A stretch of DNA of 64,000 bases from Verrucomicrobiota bacterium (GTDB lineage: Bacteria; Verrucomicrobiota; Verrucomicrobiia; Limisphaerales; UBA9464): the NCBI GenBank assembly GCA_017309115.1, contig JAFLEF010000006.1, forward strand, positions 62,001 through 126,000, given 5' to 3'. A model generated the notes under the pieces. It searched no databases and was not told the DNA's origin. It was given only the letters and a program-made list of their open reading frames with translations. This document shows positions 55,130-64,000 of the stretch, one piece after another. Position numbers and translations under genes: made by a program. How positions within the stretch are numbered: the first letter of the stretch is position 1; the number at the start of each line of letters is the position of its first letter.

Positions 55130-56425
55130 ATGGACTTCGCGGAATCCGCGGTGGCCGACCCGACGCTACCCTCCCCCACATTCCTGGCTCTAAAATCGTT
55201 TCATTCGAGCGGTCGCGGCTACTGGTCGCACATTGCCGACGCCGACTGGAATGACTGGCGCTGGCAACTGAAGCACCGAATCACCACTCTGGAGCAGCTC
55301 GAACGTTACCTGCCCACCCTGACTCCGGAGGAACGGGCCGGCGCGCTTTTGGCCGGACAATCCAAACTGGCCCTCGCCATCCCACCGTACTTTTTCAACC
55401 TGATCGATATGGGCGACGAGAACTGCCCGATCCGGCGTCAGGTTGTTCCGCGACTGGAGGAAACCCACACGGCCTCCTGGGAACTCAGCGATCCCTGCGG
55501 TGAGGACTCCCATTCGCCGGTTCCCGGCCTGGTCCATCGTTATCCTGACCGAGTCCTCTTCCTTGTGACCGACCGTTGCGCTGCGTATTGCCGTTACTGC
55601 ACCCGCTCCCGCCTTGTCAGCAACGCCAGCGGGTATGATTTTCATCCCGACTTCGAGCGCCAGATCGCCTACATCGCCGCGCACCCGGAAATCCGGGACG
55701 TTCTTCTTAGTGGTGGCGACCCCCTTCTACTGAGCGATGACAAGTTGGATCACCTGCTGGGCCGGCTCCGCGCCATTCCTCATGTGGAGTTTCTCCGGAT
55801 CGGCTCGCGGATTCCGATCTTCCTGCCCCAGCGCATCACTCCGGAATTGGTGGCCCGCTTGCGCAAACACCACCCGCTGTTCGTCAGCGTTCACACGAAT
55901 CATCCGCGCGAACTGACCACCGAAGTCCGGGAGGCCCTGGGACGCCTTGCCGATGCCGGCATCCCGCTCGGCAACCAGTCGGTCCTGCTCCGCCACGTCA
56001 ATGACGACGCGGAGGTGATGAAGGCCCTGTTGCACAAGTTGCTGATGTGCCGGGTCCGACCCTACTACCTGTACCAATGCGATCTGATCCAAGGCTCCGC
56101 CCACTTGCGCTCCAGCGTGAAGAAAGGGCTCGAGATCATGGAACAGCTGCGCGGGCACACGACCGGCTACGCGGTGCCGCAGTACGTGATCGATGCTCCC
56201 GGAGGGGGTGGCAAGATCCCGGTAAATCCTGATTACGTGCTCAGTTCCACGCCAGACCGGGTCATTCTTCGAAACTACGAAGGTCAGGTTTTCGAATATC
56301 CCGACGCTTCGGAAAACCCGGCTCTCGTGCTGGGCAATCCCCGTCGCCAACCCAACTTGGGCTTCGATTCGCGCCGGGCTTCGGCCGCTTCGGTGCAATC
56401 CCGATACTATCCGAAGTTCGCCTGA
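55130..56425 (+). CDS. kamA: KamA family radical SAM lysine 2,3-aminomutase-like
   Basis: A 431-residue radical SAM enzyme. CxxxCxxC is C150, C154, C157 (RCAAYCRYCTR). GGDPLLLSD, SVHTNHPRE and VRPYYLYQCDL follow, and IDAPGGGGKIP carries the PLP lysine. By family it converts L-lysine to beta-lysine. Unlike clostridial LAM, no cysteines remain in the C-terminal 60 residues to complete the interface zinc site, so the oligomer or zinc use may differ. The target could be free lysine or another amino acid. Confidence 0.9.
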   Translation: MDFAESAVADPTLPSPTFLALKSFHSSGRGYWSHIADADWNDWRWQLKHRITTLEQLERYLPTLTPEERAGALLAGQSKLALAIPPYFFNLIDMGDENCPIRRQVVPRLEETHTASWELSDPCGEDSHSPVPGLVHRYPDRVLFLVTDRCAAYCRYCTRSRLVSNASGYDFHPDFERQIAYIAAHPEIRDVLLSGGDPLLLSDDKLDHLLGRLRAIPHVEFLRIGSRIPIFLPQRITPELVARLRKHHPLFVSVHTNHPRELTTEVREALGRLADAGIPLGNQSVLLRHVNDDAEVMKALLHKLLMCRVRPYYLYQCDLIQGSAHLRSSVKKGLEIMEQLRGHTTGYAVPQYVIDAPGGGGKIPVNPDYVLSSTPDRVILRNYEGQVFEYPDASENPALVLGNPRRQPNLGFDSRRASAASVQSRYYPKFA

Positions 56426-56502
56426 CCGCCCGAACTTCCGTTTGCGTGTTCAGCTGACTCCCAGACGGATTCCTGACTAGGCTGCGCCGTCCGGTTTCCG
56501 TC

Positions 56503-57621
56503 ATGCCCACGCTGCACCTTTATCTTCTGCGCCAAGTCCTGGCGACCTGTCTGCTGACGGTCGCCACCTTCACCGGCCTGCTGCTGATGGGCAACGTCCT
56601 GAAGGACGTGTTCGACTTGGTCGCCGCCGGTCGAGTGAGCATCGGTACCGCGGTCTACGCCGTCCTGCTGCTAATCCCGTTTGCCCTCGCCTTTGCTCTT
56701 CCGATCGGGCTACTGACAGGCTCCCTGCTGGTGTTCAGTCGCTTGAGTGTGGATCAGGAGCTCACGGCTATCCGCGCCGGCGGAATTAGCATTCTCGCGG
56801 CCATTTCCCCCATTCTCGGACTGGCCGTGGTACTCACCGGACTCAACGCCTGGCTGAACATGTATGTCGGACCGCAGTGTCGGCAGGCGTTCCGTAACCT
56901 CTACGACGAAGTGGTGCGCAAGTCCCCCGCCGCCGTCATCGGCGAAGGACGTTATGTGCAACAAAAGAATCTCACCATCTATGCGCGGGAGGTCCGGGGA
57001 ACCCGGTTGAAGGACGTGCTGGTGTATTCGACCACGAACTCCGTGGAAATTGATGAGGCCACTGGTGAACCCAAGCAGATCCGCAATTTGGATGTCTGGG
57101 CGCCCGAGGCGGAAATCTTGATCGGGACCAACGGGTATCCCACCGCCATCCGACTCCTGCGCCTTCAGGGACTCTTCTTGAGCGGTGGTGTCTGGCAGCC
57201 GATGTACTCTCCCGAACACACCGAAGAAATCCGCGATTTCCAACCCGGCGCCGGCAAAAAACCCAAGCTCTCCATCATGAGCTTTCGGGAACTCCAGGAG
57301 GAACTCGTCCTTCGCAAGGAAGGCGGCGGAGCCCTGGAACCGGTCCGCGTGCAGATTCACAAGCAGCTGGCCTTTTCCTTTTCCTGCATCGGCTTCGCGA
57401 TGGTCGGAATCCCGCTGGGCATCCGGGTCCAACGCCGCGAAACCAACATTGGCGTAGCCGTCGCCCTCGCGCTCTTGGGGCTGTACTACAGCTTCATCAT
57501 TCTCGGCCAAGCCCTGGACACCCGAGCTCACTTGCATCCGCACCTGATCTTCTGGATTCCCAACCTGGGTTTCATCGCCGCCGGTATCTGGCTGCTGCGC
57601 CGGGCCGAACGCCCGGCCTAA
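56503..57621 (+). CDS. LptF/LptG family LPS export permease
   Basis: A 372-residue permease. N-terminal helices ([14 protein letters not shown] region and [42 protein letters not shown], the diagnostic segment), a periplasmic beta-jellyroll (about 130-265) and C-terminal helices ([29 protein letters not shown]) fit LptF/G. Two such subunits with LptB move LPS to the Lpt bridge. Only one is here; which of F or G cannot be told. Its stop overlaps the convergent purN by 4 bp. Confidence 0.9.
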   Translation: MPTLHLYLLRQVLATCLLTVATFTGLLLMGNVLKDVFDLVAAGRVSIGTAVYAVLLLIPFALAFALPIGLLTGSLLVFSRLSVDQELTAIRAGGISILAAISPILGLAVVLTGLNAWLNMYVGPQCRQAFRNLYDEVVRKSPAAVIGEGRYVQQKNLTIYAREVRGTRLKDVLVYSTTNSVEIDEATGEPKQIRNLDVWAPEAEILIGTNGYPTAIRLLRLQGLFLSGGVWQPMYSPEHTEEIRDFQPGAGKKPKLSIMSFRELQEELVLRKEGGGALEPVRVQIHKQLAFSFSCIGFAMVGIPLGIRVQRRETNIGVAVALALLGLYYSFIILGQALDTRAHLHPHLIFWIPNLGFIAAGIWLLRRAERPA

Positions 57622-58265
57622 CGATCAACCGGCTGACCCGCACCAAACCCGGTCGTCAGCCGACCCCGAACAGCGACACGCCCTCGGGCAATAGCCGCAA
57701 TGGTCGCCGGATAGAGCTGACGTTCCGCTTCCTGAATGCGCGCGTGCAAGGACTCCGCGGTATCTCCGTCCAACACCGGCACCGCGCGCTGGCCAATGAT
57801 CGGGCCGGTATCCACCCCCTGGTCGACGTAGTGGACCGTGCAGCCGGTGACCTTCACCCCGTAATCCAAGGCCTGTTTCCAGGCGGCTAATCCGGGAAAC
57901 GAAGGCAGCAAGGACGGATGGATGTTCACTACCCGGCCTTCGAACGCGCGCAGGAACTCTCCCTTGAGAATGCGCATGAAACCCGCCAACACGACCAAAT
58001 CGACTCGCGCCTCCCGCAGCGCAGTCAGGTAAGCGGCCTCCGCGTCTTCATCGAGTTTGGTCCGGAACTTCCCTGGCGCCAGATACCGCGCGGGCAATCC
58101 CCGGTCTGTCGCATGCTTCAGGATTCCCGCCTCCGCCACATCGCTAATCACCACGGCGACCTCGGCCGGCAGCAGGCCCGCGTCCATCGCCTCGCAGATC
58201 GCCACAAAATTGGATCCCTTGCCGGATCCCAGAACGCCCAATCGGAACGCCGGAGTCTTGGTCAC
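57618..58265 (-). CDS. purN: phosphoribosylglycinamide formyltransferase
   Basis: A 215-residue enzyme from GTG 58265 (ATG 58343 would add 26 unconserved residues and overlap the upstream gene). [12 protein letters not shown] binds the phosphate of [26 protein letters not shown] (catalytic Asn and His) and [17 protein letters not shown] complete the formyl-THF site. Third step of de novo purine synthesis. Likely co-transcribed with the secreted gene upstream. Confidence 0.93.
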   Translation of the reverse strand: MTKTPAFRLGVLGSGKGSNFVAICEAMDAGLLPAEVAVVISDVAEAGILKHATDRGLPARYLAPGKFRTKLDEDAEAAYLTALREARVDLVVLAGFMRILKGEFLRAFEGRVVNIHPSLLPSFPGLAAWKQALDYGVKVTGCTVHYVDQGVDTGPIIGQRAVPVLDGDTAESLHARIQEAERQLYPATIAAIARGRVAVRGRLTTGFGAGQPVDR

Positions 58266-58317
58266 GCGATCAGCGTATCCGGCCGGAGGATTCACGGGAA
58301 GCTCCCGGAACAACGGC

Positions 58318-60312
58318 TCACCGATCCATCTTCGGTGCGCCAATGGCCTTCACGTACCGTCCCAACCAGTACCCCAGCAGATACTCATCCCCCGGGAAAT
58401 CGGTCTGACCGTCTCCGGCATCCAGAATGAAGGGTTGGGTGTTGATGCGTGCAATCAAACGTTCACCCGGCGGGAGGAGTTCGACCATCTCGCGATTCAT
58501 GAAGTTGGGTTCGCGTCGAGTGATGTCGCCCCGATGGGAGTTCCGCATCGGCCAGTTGATGGTGTCCAACGGTGTTCCCCGCAGAGTCCACACTGCTCCC
58601 GCCGGGTCGAATTGCTTCCCGCCACAGGCGGCATAGATGAAGTTCCAAATGGGATACCGCTCGGGCTGTTCGAACTCCCAATGATCCTTCACCGCGGCCA
58701 AATACCGCCCCCTCAATTCGTCGGTGAAGGCGAAGCGGCACAGCACCCAGTACGTAAAGAACGCCAGCTCATCGTCGCTGTGGTTCCACTCGTTGCCCAT
58801 GTCATTGCCTTCATGGAGGTAACCCTTGGTATCCCCGATCAGCTTCATCGGACTGAGGATGTTCTTGAGGTATCCGTGCTGTTCGAACAGTTGCTCGGCG
58901 CGCTCCCGATAGCGGCGATCCCCGGTCATGCGATAGGCCAGCTGCAGCCCGGCCGTGATTTCCGCGCTGTTGAGCCGCCGGTCCACAATGGTTGGCGGAA
59001 ACCAGTTCACATAGGCCGGATTCCACCGACCCCAGAGCGTGGGCTTTCCGTCCACGTCCACCAGGTACAGATCATGAGCGAGAATGTGTTCCAGAATCGG
59101 CACATAATTGGTCGCCACCCGAGCCCGTTCGGCGGGGGTCTTTGCCACCAACTCCCACATCACCGCGTGCGCATACGTCTGGGAACAGAACTCGTCGCTA
59201 CTGGTGTGCCCCTTCCATTCCCAGGCCGGATCCACGGCATCCCGCCAGCGATCGGTATCGGAAAACTTGAAACCCCGCCGTTCGATGGTTCGCGCAAAGA
59301 ACCCCGGAACCGTCGCAATCTCCCGCAACCGTTCCAAGGCTCCGAAGGATTCCCAGGCCTGCTGCCGCACCTTCTCCGCTTGCGTCACGGCATATTCGGC
59401 TCCCAGAGCTCCCAAATAGTAGCTGGTCCATCCCCCATCGTTGTCCGTGTCCACAATTTCACTGGTGGTGAGATCTCCCGGCACCGGGAGCCGCCGCTCG
59501 CCGGTCAGGCCATAGCGCAGATTCCGCGACCGAATCTTGCGCGAAAACCAGTCCGCCTTTTCGGCCAGAGTTGTCGATCGGAACGCCAAGGCGTTCAGAC
59601 CTGTTTGAGTCAGAATCCAGACCGTGCCGTCGCCCGCCACCGCCAAGTCTTGAACCGCATCGTCCCGCAACCAACGGGGACCCGAATAGTAGCGAAAGCG
59701 GGGCGGCTCGATTCCGGGGGCCTGCGGAATGGCATAGCGAGAGCGGTCGCCAATCCGTTCAAAAAATGCTCCCCGGGTGGTGCCAAACCACCGCCCACCC
59801 TCCACCGGCACTTCGCACGTAATCTCTCCCCAGGGAACTCCCGTCCGACGCGCAGGCGTCTCCCGGGCCGCAGCCACGGACACGGTTCCATCGACGGCGA
59901 ACGTCAGACGCTGTCCCGGGGTCGCCTGAACGGAACCCGCCGGACGCCCGTTGCCTCCGTTGGAAAGCCAGCGATCGGGAAACAAATAGTACAGATCTCC
60001 CCGGGGCGAGACCGCAATGTCCAGCGGCACCAACCCCGCCAGCGGACGAAAGCTCCGGTCCCACGCCAGGGTGTCGTCAAACACCCGGGCCACCCCACGA
60101 TCGGTGAGCACGTAGACGACCTGTTCCTTGTCCACGCATACCTTGCGAAACACGACGTTGGTCAAATCCGGGGCCAACCGGATTCGCACCGCCAGATCCT
60201 GCCAGAAAGGTTCGTCCGGAATCGGCGCCGCAATCAGGGCACCCATCCAGCCTAGCCAGATCCAAAACTGACCGAGTCGTCGCAGCCGCATTCGAAAAGA
60301 GGAACACGGCAT
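58318..60312 (-). CDS. secreted propeller plus alpha/alpha-toroid protein
   Basis: A 664-residue protein; a signal peptide lies within the first 36 residues (ATG 60291 is an alternative start). Residues about 50-250 repeat short strands like [15 protein letters not shown] and [12 protein letters not shown], resembling two-component-regulator propeller blades. From about residue 290 to the end helices dominate ([30 protein letters not shown]), as in (alpha/alpha)6 toroid glycoside hydrolases or epimerases. No catalytic residue can be assigned. Function unknown. Confidence 0.7.
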   Translation of the reverse strand: MPCSSFRMRLRRLGQFWIWLGWMGALIAAPIPDEPFWQDLAVRIRLAPDLTNVVFRKVCVDKEQVVYVLTDRGVARVFDDTLAWDRSFRPLAGLVPLDIAVSPRGDLYYLFPDRWLSNGGNGRPAGSVQATPGQRLTFAVDGTVSVAAARETPARRTGVPWGEITCEVPVEGGRWFGTTRGAFFERIGDRSRYAIPQAPGIEPPRFRYYSGPRWLRDDAVQDLAVAGDGTVWILTQTGLNALAFRSTTLAEKADWFSRKIRSRNLRYGLTGERRLPVPGDLTTSEIVDTDNDGGWTSYYLGALGAEYAVTQAEKVRQQAWESFGALERLREIATVPGFFARTIERRGFKFSDTDRWRDAVDPAWEWKGHTSSDEFCSQTYAHAVMWELVAKTPAERARVATNYVPILEHILAHDLYLVDVDGKPTLWGRWNPAYVNWFPPTIVDRRLNSAEITAGLQLAYRMTGDRRYRERAEQLFEQHGYLKNILSPMKLIGDTKGYLHEGNDMGNEWNHSDDELAFFTYWVLCRFAFTDELRGRYLAAVKDHWEFEQPERYPIWNFIYAACGGKQFDPAGAVWTLRGTPLDTINWPMRNSHRGDITRREPNFMNREMVELLPPGERLIARINTQPFILDAGDGQTDFPGDEYLLGYWLGRYVKAIGAPKMDR

Positions 60313-60395
60313 CCCGGCCCGGGAAAAGCGCGCAATGCAACATAACGCCTGCTTCCCGCTCGAACTGTAGACGCCCGTGCTTCAGGCTTTCCGCC

Positions 60396-61034
60396 ATGTT
60401 GGTGACCGACTTCATTCCCGCCCAGCACCGGGGTTCGAAACGATTGCTGGTGGTTCTTCATGGTCTGGGCGACTCCCTTGAAGGCTGGCGCTGGCTGCCG
60501 CGGGAACTGAACCTGCCGGACGTCAATTACCTGCTGGTCAACGCGCCCGACGATTACTATGGCGGTTACTCTTGGTATGATCTGAACGGGGATTCGGGCC
60601 CAGGAATCCGCCGCAGCCGACAAGCCCTTCGGGAACTTCTCGAAGCCCAACCCGCCCGGGGATTTCCTCCAGAACAGACCGCGCTGCTGGGATTTTCCCA
60701 AGGCTGCCTGATGACCATTGAGGTCGGATTTCGTTTCCCCAAACGCCTCGCAGCTTTGGTTGGTATCAGTGGTTACATTTGGGACTCGGCGAATTTGATG
60801 GCCGAATTGTCGCCGGTCGCCCGCGAACAGGCGTTGCTGTTTACCCATGGGACTAGAGACCCCCTGATTCCCTGCGCCCAAGTGCGGGCCGAAGTGGAGC
60901 AGCTACAAAAAGCGGGCCTGCCGATTACGTGGAAGGAATTCAACAAGGTACACACGATTGCCGGCGCGGAGGAACTAGCCGTGATCCGCGAGTTCTTGAT
61001 CGGCCGCTTCTCGCTGCTGGACCCAAAGGTGTAA
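60396..61034 (+). CDS. carboxylesterase/phospholipase-type alpha/beta hydrolase
   Basis: A 212-residue cytosolic hydrolase. The nucleophile Ser is in LGFSQGCLM, the acid Asp in THGTRDPLIP and the His in FNKVHTIAG; LVVLHGLGDS carries the oxyanion region. This matches YpfH/EstA-like carboxylesterases. Substrate unknown. Confidence 0.87.
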   Translation: MLVTDFIPAQHRGSKRLLVVLHGLGDSLEGWRWLPRELNLPDVNYLLVNAPDDYYGGYSWYDLNGDSGPGIRRSRQALRELLEAQPARGFPPEQTALLGFSQGCLMTIEVGFRFPKRLAALVGISGYIWDSANLMAELSPVAREQALLFTHGTRDPLIPCAQVRAEVEQLQKAGLPITWKEFNKVHTIAGAEELAVIREFLIGRFSLLDPKV

Positions 61035-61056
61035 TTCTCGCTGGAAGGCGTCTTTG

Positions 61057-61080
61057 ACAAGCGTGAACGAATCCGCTTGT
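61057..61080. promoter_or_regulatory. inverted repeat in front of the TIG-repeat gene
   Basis: ACAAGCG and CGCTTGT are separated by 10 bp, 15 bp before ATG 61095. A perfect TTGACA (61054-61059) overlaps its left arm, but no good -10 box lies at the right distance. It may be an operator or a translational hairpin. Confidence 0.3.
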
Positions 61081-61094
61081 TTCCCCTTCGCTTC

Positions 61095-63254
61095 ATGACG
61101 ATCTCGGATTTCTTCCGCCGCCTCTGGCCGGCCCTCGCCAGTTTTCTGATCTCGGTGTTACCGCTGGGTGCAGCCCCATTCGTCCAAGGTTTTGCCCCGG
61201 ACTTTGGCCCACCTGGAACCCAAGTGGTAATCCGCGGATCCGGCTTCCGACCAACAGCGACTCCTCCGATCGTTCAATTCGGCACCGCTCAAGCCACCTT
61301 GGTCAGCGCCAATCAGACCACCATTGTGGCGGTGGTTCCCAACAACGCCACCATTGGTCCAGTCACCGTCACCGTCCCCAACGGCGGCGGACAGTACACG
61401 ACCCCCTTCTTCTTCTATCTGCCGCCTCGGATCACGGATTTCGGTACGGAGCCTCAGGCTGGGCCCGATCTGACCTTCAAGAAACCCGTCGTCCTCGTCC
61501 CTGGCGGAACACTGACCATTGTCGGCGCCAACTTTTTTGTCCCTGGGTTCCCAGCCTTGTTGGTGAAAGTGGGTTCAACTCCCCTGAACGCCACAGTAAC
61601 CGCCGAGACTCAGATCCGCGCTCAGTTACCCGCCCTTCTCGAAACCGGCTATGTCTCCGTCCTAACCCAGGTCGGCGGCACCACCAACACCAGCGAGTAC
61701 TTTTACGGTCCGCCCCGAATCACGCGCTTCACGCCCCGAGCCGCCGCCGGGGATACCATTGAGATCGTCGGGATCAACTTTCTCACCCAGGTTCCTAGCC
61801 AGATTGAAGTTACCCTGGGAGGGGTCAAAGCCGCCGTGGACGTGAAGTCCAACACCAATCTGCTGGCGATCGTTCCGGCCACCTCCTTGTCCGGAAGGGT
61901 CTCGGTCGCGGTTCCTGGCGGAACCTTTATCACCACCAGCAACCTGACCATTCTCCCGAAAATCGAGTCCTTCACCCCCGGCTTTGGTCCCCCGGGAACG
62001 GTAGTGGCCATCAACGGCAGCGGGCTCACTGGCACCACCCAGGTGAGGTTCGGAACTCTGGCATCGACCGCCTTCACCAACATTAGTCAAACCCAAGTCA
62101 ATGCCGTCGTTCCGGCGAACGCCCAGACGTCGCTCATCTCCGTCACCACCGGCACCGGCACTAATGTCTCCACCACGCCGTTCTTCGTGGCTCCCAGCAT
62201 CGCGAACTTCTCGCCCTCCGCCGGCAACCCAGGGACTAAAGTCACCGTGAATGGTCTCAACTTCACCGGGGCCACTGACGTTCAGTTGAACGGGGTCTCC
62301 CTGGCCAATTTCACTGTGGTCGACAACGAGCAGATCACCTTCTTCGTCCCGGAGTCAGCGTCGTCCGGCAAGATCAGGGTCATCACTCCCGCCGGTTCTG
62401 CGGAATCCGGTCCTTCGTTCACCGTGCGCGGCCCCCAACCGTTCATCACCCGCTTCACCCCCGCATCCGGCGGGCCGGGAACCGCAGTCACCATCATCGG
62501 CGGCAACTTGGCGGCCGTAACCAATGTGACCTTCAACGGCGCCCGCGCGACCTTCAATGTGGTGCAACAGACCAATCTGCTGGCGACCGTTCCCGCCAAT
62601 GCCACGACGGGCAAGATACGGGTGACGTCACCAGATGGCGGGGCGGATTCCACGGAGAACTTTGTCTTCGGCACCACCGCTGATGTCCGCATTCTCTTCA
62701 CTGGAAACCCCAATCCCGCCGTCGCCTACGGAGTCCTGGTGTACAACGTTCAAGCCTTCAACAACGGACCGCTCACCGCCCAGAACGCAGTCATCGAGGT
62801 TGATCTGCCACCGGGTTTGGCCCTGATTGAGACGACCGGTCCGCTGGCGCCCGTAATTTCCGGACAAAAGCTCACCTACAACCGCGGGTCCCTCGAAGTC
62901 GGCGGAGTTTTCCTCGCGGGCATCCGGGTCAATGCCGGCGCCCCAACCAACGCCATTGCCTTCGCCAGAATCACCAGTTCCACGCCGGATACCAATCCCG
63001 ACAACAATTCCCGCTTTGTCACCAATGCAGTGGCCCTGCCGAGACTAGCCATCGAAAGCGTCGACCCCACGGAAGTCCTCTTGTCCTGGCCTTCGGCGGC
63101 CGGATCTCTCTACCAACTGAATTCCTCGACCAGCCTGAACGGTCCATTCAGTCCGGTGCCCGGGAACGCTGCGGATGACGGAGACCGCCTGCTTTTGACG
63201 GTTCCCGCCACCAATTCTCTGCAACTTTTCCGACTCAACCTGGTCGGCCCTTGA
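61095..63254 (+). CDS. secreted IPT/TIG-repeat protein with DUF11-like domain
   Basis: A 719-residue protein from ATG 61095 (a TTG at 61077 is less likely). Signal peptide to about residue 27. Six IPT/TIG Ig-like domains, each starting like ITRFTP-x-GPPGT-V-I-G-x-F; the second is longer and more divergent. Then a DUF11-like unit (FNNGPLTAQNAVIEVDLPPG) and a C-terminal module SLYQLNSSTSLNGPF shared in type with the delta-60 protein. Probably cell-surface or extracellular adhesin-like. Convergent with the next gene, 10 bp apart. Confidence 0.88.
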   Translation: MTISDFFRRLWPALASFLISVLPLGAAPFVQGFAPDFGPPGTQVVIRGSGFRPTATPPIVQFGTAQATLVSANQTTIVAVVPNNATIGPVTVTVPNGGGQYTTPFFFYLPPRITDFGTEPQAGPDLTFKKPVVLVPGGTLTIVGANFFVPGFPALLVKVGSTPLNATVTAETQIRAQLPALLETGYVSVLTQVGGTTNTSEYFYGPPRITRFTPRAAAGDTIEIVGINFLTQVPSQIEVTLGGVKAAVDVKSNTNLLAIVPATSLSGRVSVAVPGGTFITTSNLTILPKIESFTPGFGPPGTVVAINGSGLTGTTQVRFGTLASTAFTNISQTQVNAVVPANAQTSLISVTTGTGTNVSTTPFFVAPSIANFSPSAGNPGTKVTVNGLNFTGATDVQLNGVSLANFTVVDNEQITFFVPESASSGKIRVITPAGSAESGPSFTVRGPQPFITRFTPASGGPGTAVTIIGGNLAAVTNVTFNGARATFNVVQQTNLLATVPANATTGKIRVTSPDGGADSTENFVFGTTADVRILFTGNPNPAVAYGVLVYNVQAFNNGPLTAQNAVIEVDLPPGLALIETTGPLAPVISGQKLTYNRGSLEVGGVFLAGIRVNAGAPTNAIAFARITSSTPDTNPDNNSRFVTNAVALPRLAIESVDPTEVLLSWPSAAGSLYQLNSSTSLNGPFSPVPGNAADDGDRLLLTVPATNSLQLFRLNLVGP

Positions 63255-63264
63255 GTCCATCGGT

Positions 63265-64000
63265 TCACTTGGGGTTCGCCATTGGACGCAACCCCAGTTG
63301 ACCGTCGTTCGGAAACTGGGCGGAGGAAGGGGCCTGGATCACGCGACTTCGTTCTGCTTCGAGTCGGCGATCCAATTCTTCCAACCGACGGGCCGTCGAC
63401 GTTGCCAAGAGATTTCCTCGGGCCTCCAAACTGCCCCGAGCCGTGGGTCCGAGCCCCGCCCGGTCCCGAGCGCGAACGTAGTCATGCACCGCTTTGGCGT
63501 AATCCCCGCAGAGCGGAGCCAGTTCCGGCGCAGCCCGCATCGCCAGCATCCGCCATTGAGTGACCTTCCGGTTCAAAACCTCGCGCTGAGTTTCATAGTC
63601 CCAGTTGACCAATACGTCGGCTAACGGAACCACCTTGGGAACCGCCGGACTATTGGTATCCACCCGTACCTCGGTGGTCTCAAAGCGGAGGTCCTCCAAC
63701 TGTTTTAGGATTCGCTCCCGAGGCCACCGCTGGGTGGGATCGGTGGTCAAAGTGTCGGTAGCGCTCACCGCCCACCATTTTTCCACATCAAGCAGCGACT
63801 GAAACTCACCTCCGGAAGCCCGAAGCAGGGCTGTCTGCCAGTTCAAACATCGGGGTATCTCCGCGAGAAACCGCCGCATCACTTCCTGCCCCCAATCCGT
63901 ACGAACAAATTCATAAGTCAGCAGCGTCGCCGTCGCCTGAAACTCCTGAAACCGGGCCGGCTCCTTCAATTGGTCGAACGTGAGCAAGCTGAGTTCCGAA
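63265..64000 (-). CDS. hypothetical protein, 5' part cut by window edge
   Basis: At least 245 codons are open up to the window edge, so the true start lies outside; a TTG at 63987 is in frame but the frame continues before it. The visible part is helical and charged (LEDLRFETTEVRVDTN, LNRKVTQWRMLAMRA, ARRLEELDRRLEAERSRVI, probably a short coiled coil near the end). No domain recognised. Confidence 0.7.
   Translation of the reverse strand, partial: SELSLLTFDQLKEPARFQEFQATATLLTYEFVRTDWGQEVMRRFLAEIPRCLNWQTALLRASGGEFQSLLDVEKWWAVSATDTLTTDPTQRWPRERILKQLEDLRFETTEVRVDTNSPAVPKVVPLADVLVNWDYETQREVLNRKVTQWRMLAMRAAPELAPLCGDYAKAVHDYVRARDRAGLGPTARGSLEARGNLLATSTARRLEELDRRLEAERSRVIQAPSSAQFPNDGQLGLRPMANPK

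Noticed and set aside
58057..60255. A 732-codon plus-strand frame opposite purN and the propeller-toroid gene.
   Set aside because: It spans two genes of the opposite strand and their junction and shows no family pattern.
1..64000. tRNA, rRNA or CRISPR arrays.
   Set aside because: No cloverleaf with a T-arm consensus outside genes, no rRNA-like sequence and no regularly spaced repeats were noticed on reading both strands.

Overview
The window looks like chromosomal DNA from a Verrucomicrobiota bacterium, probably of the Limisphaerales/Pedosphaera-like part of the phylum. This is inferred from family content. Marker genes include a DUF1587-DUF1592-DUF1588-DUF1585 planctomycete/verrucomicrobial cytochrome, a HEAT-repeat cytochrome with the Pirellula/Verrucomicrobium heme domain, delta-60-repeat and IPT/TIG secreted proteins, a DUF1080 domain, an H-x9-DG-like prepilin and a GlnRS with a long insert. 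The DNA is GC-rich, genes are densely packed with many ATGA overlaps, and no rRNA, tRNA, CRISPR array or complete insertion sequence was seen.

Left end (1-4635): an accessory-looking block holds a vapBC toxin-antitoxin remnant whose toxin has lost its middle, an AT-richer orphan gene, and a large secreted delta-60-repeat protein. A 25-bp repeat (one mismatch) lies at both edges. From 4636 to 15242 come housekeeping and metabolic genes: a YqaB-like sugar phosphatase, glutaminyl-tRNA synthetase, a secreted protein of unknown role, a strong bidirectional terminator, korB and korA (2-oxoacid:ferredoxin oxidoreductase), a secreted DUF1080-M28 peptidase fusion, a NUDIX hydrolase and a Dabb protein.

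15405-23846: a three-gene deoxysugar cassette (epimerase, C-methyltransferase, RmlC-like epimerase) is followed by an Rrf2 regulator divergent from a sulfate ABC transporter operon (sbp, M14 carboxypeptidase-like gene, cysT, cysW, cysA). The M14 gene inside a sulfate operon is unexpected. Next come a zinc-ribbon membrane protein and a long minus-strand run from 34098 to 25171: a MacA-type adaptor, MacB-type ATPase and permease, a protein with two secretin/STN-like domains, a prepilin, then three tandem CNNM/CBS proteins. The upstream intergenic region (34099-34534) contains nested inverted repeats that could fold into a structured RNA of about 160 nt, next to an orphan DUF772-like transposase fragment.

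35066-42602 (minus) holds DUF748, HEAT-cytochrome and DUF1592 genes. To the right are an FtsX-type permease, an SPFH/PH-like/ribbon-helix-helix cassette, a divergent protein with a C25/clan-CD-like His-Cys pair, an aldo-keto reductase, and a long plus-strand run (unknown membrane protein, TerC, ExoD, RecJ, RuvA, DUF374 acyltransferase, KamA, LptF/G). The window ends with purN, a propeller-toroid secreted protein, an esterase, a TIG-repeat secreted protein and a gene cut by the window edge.

Best candidates for undescribed biology: the adaptor-ABC-STN-pilin operon (28824-34098), the C25-like protein divergent from the SPFH cassette (45307-48318), the nested-stem element (34289-34448), and the M14 peptidase in the sulfate operon. 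All functional claims rest on motif reading without database searches.
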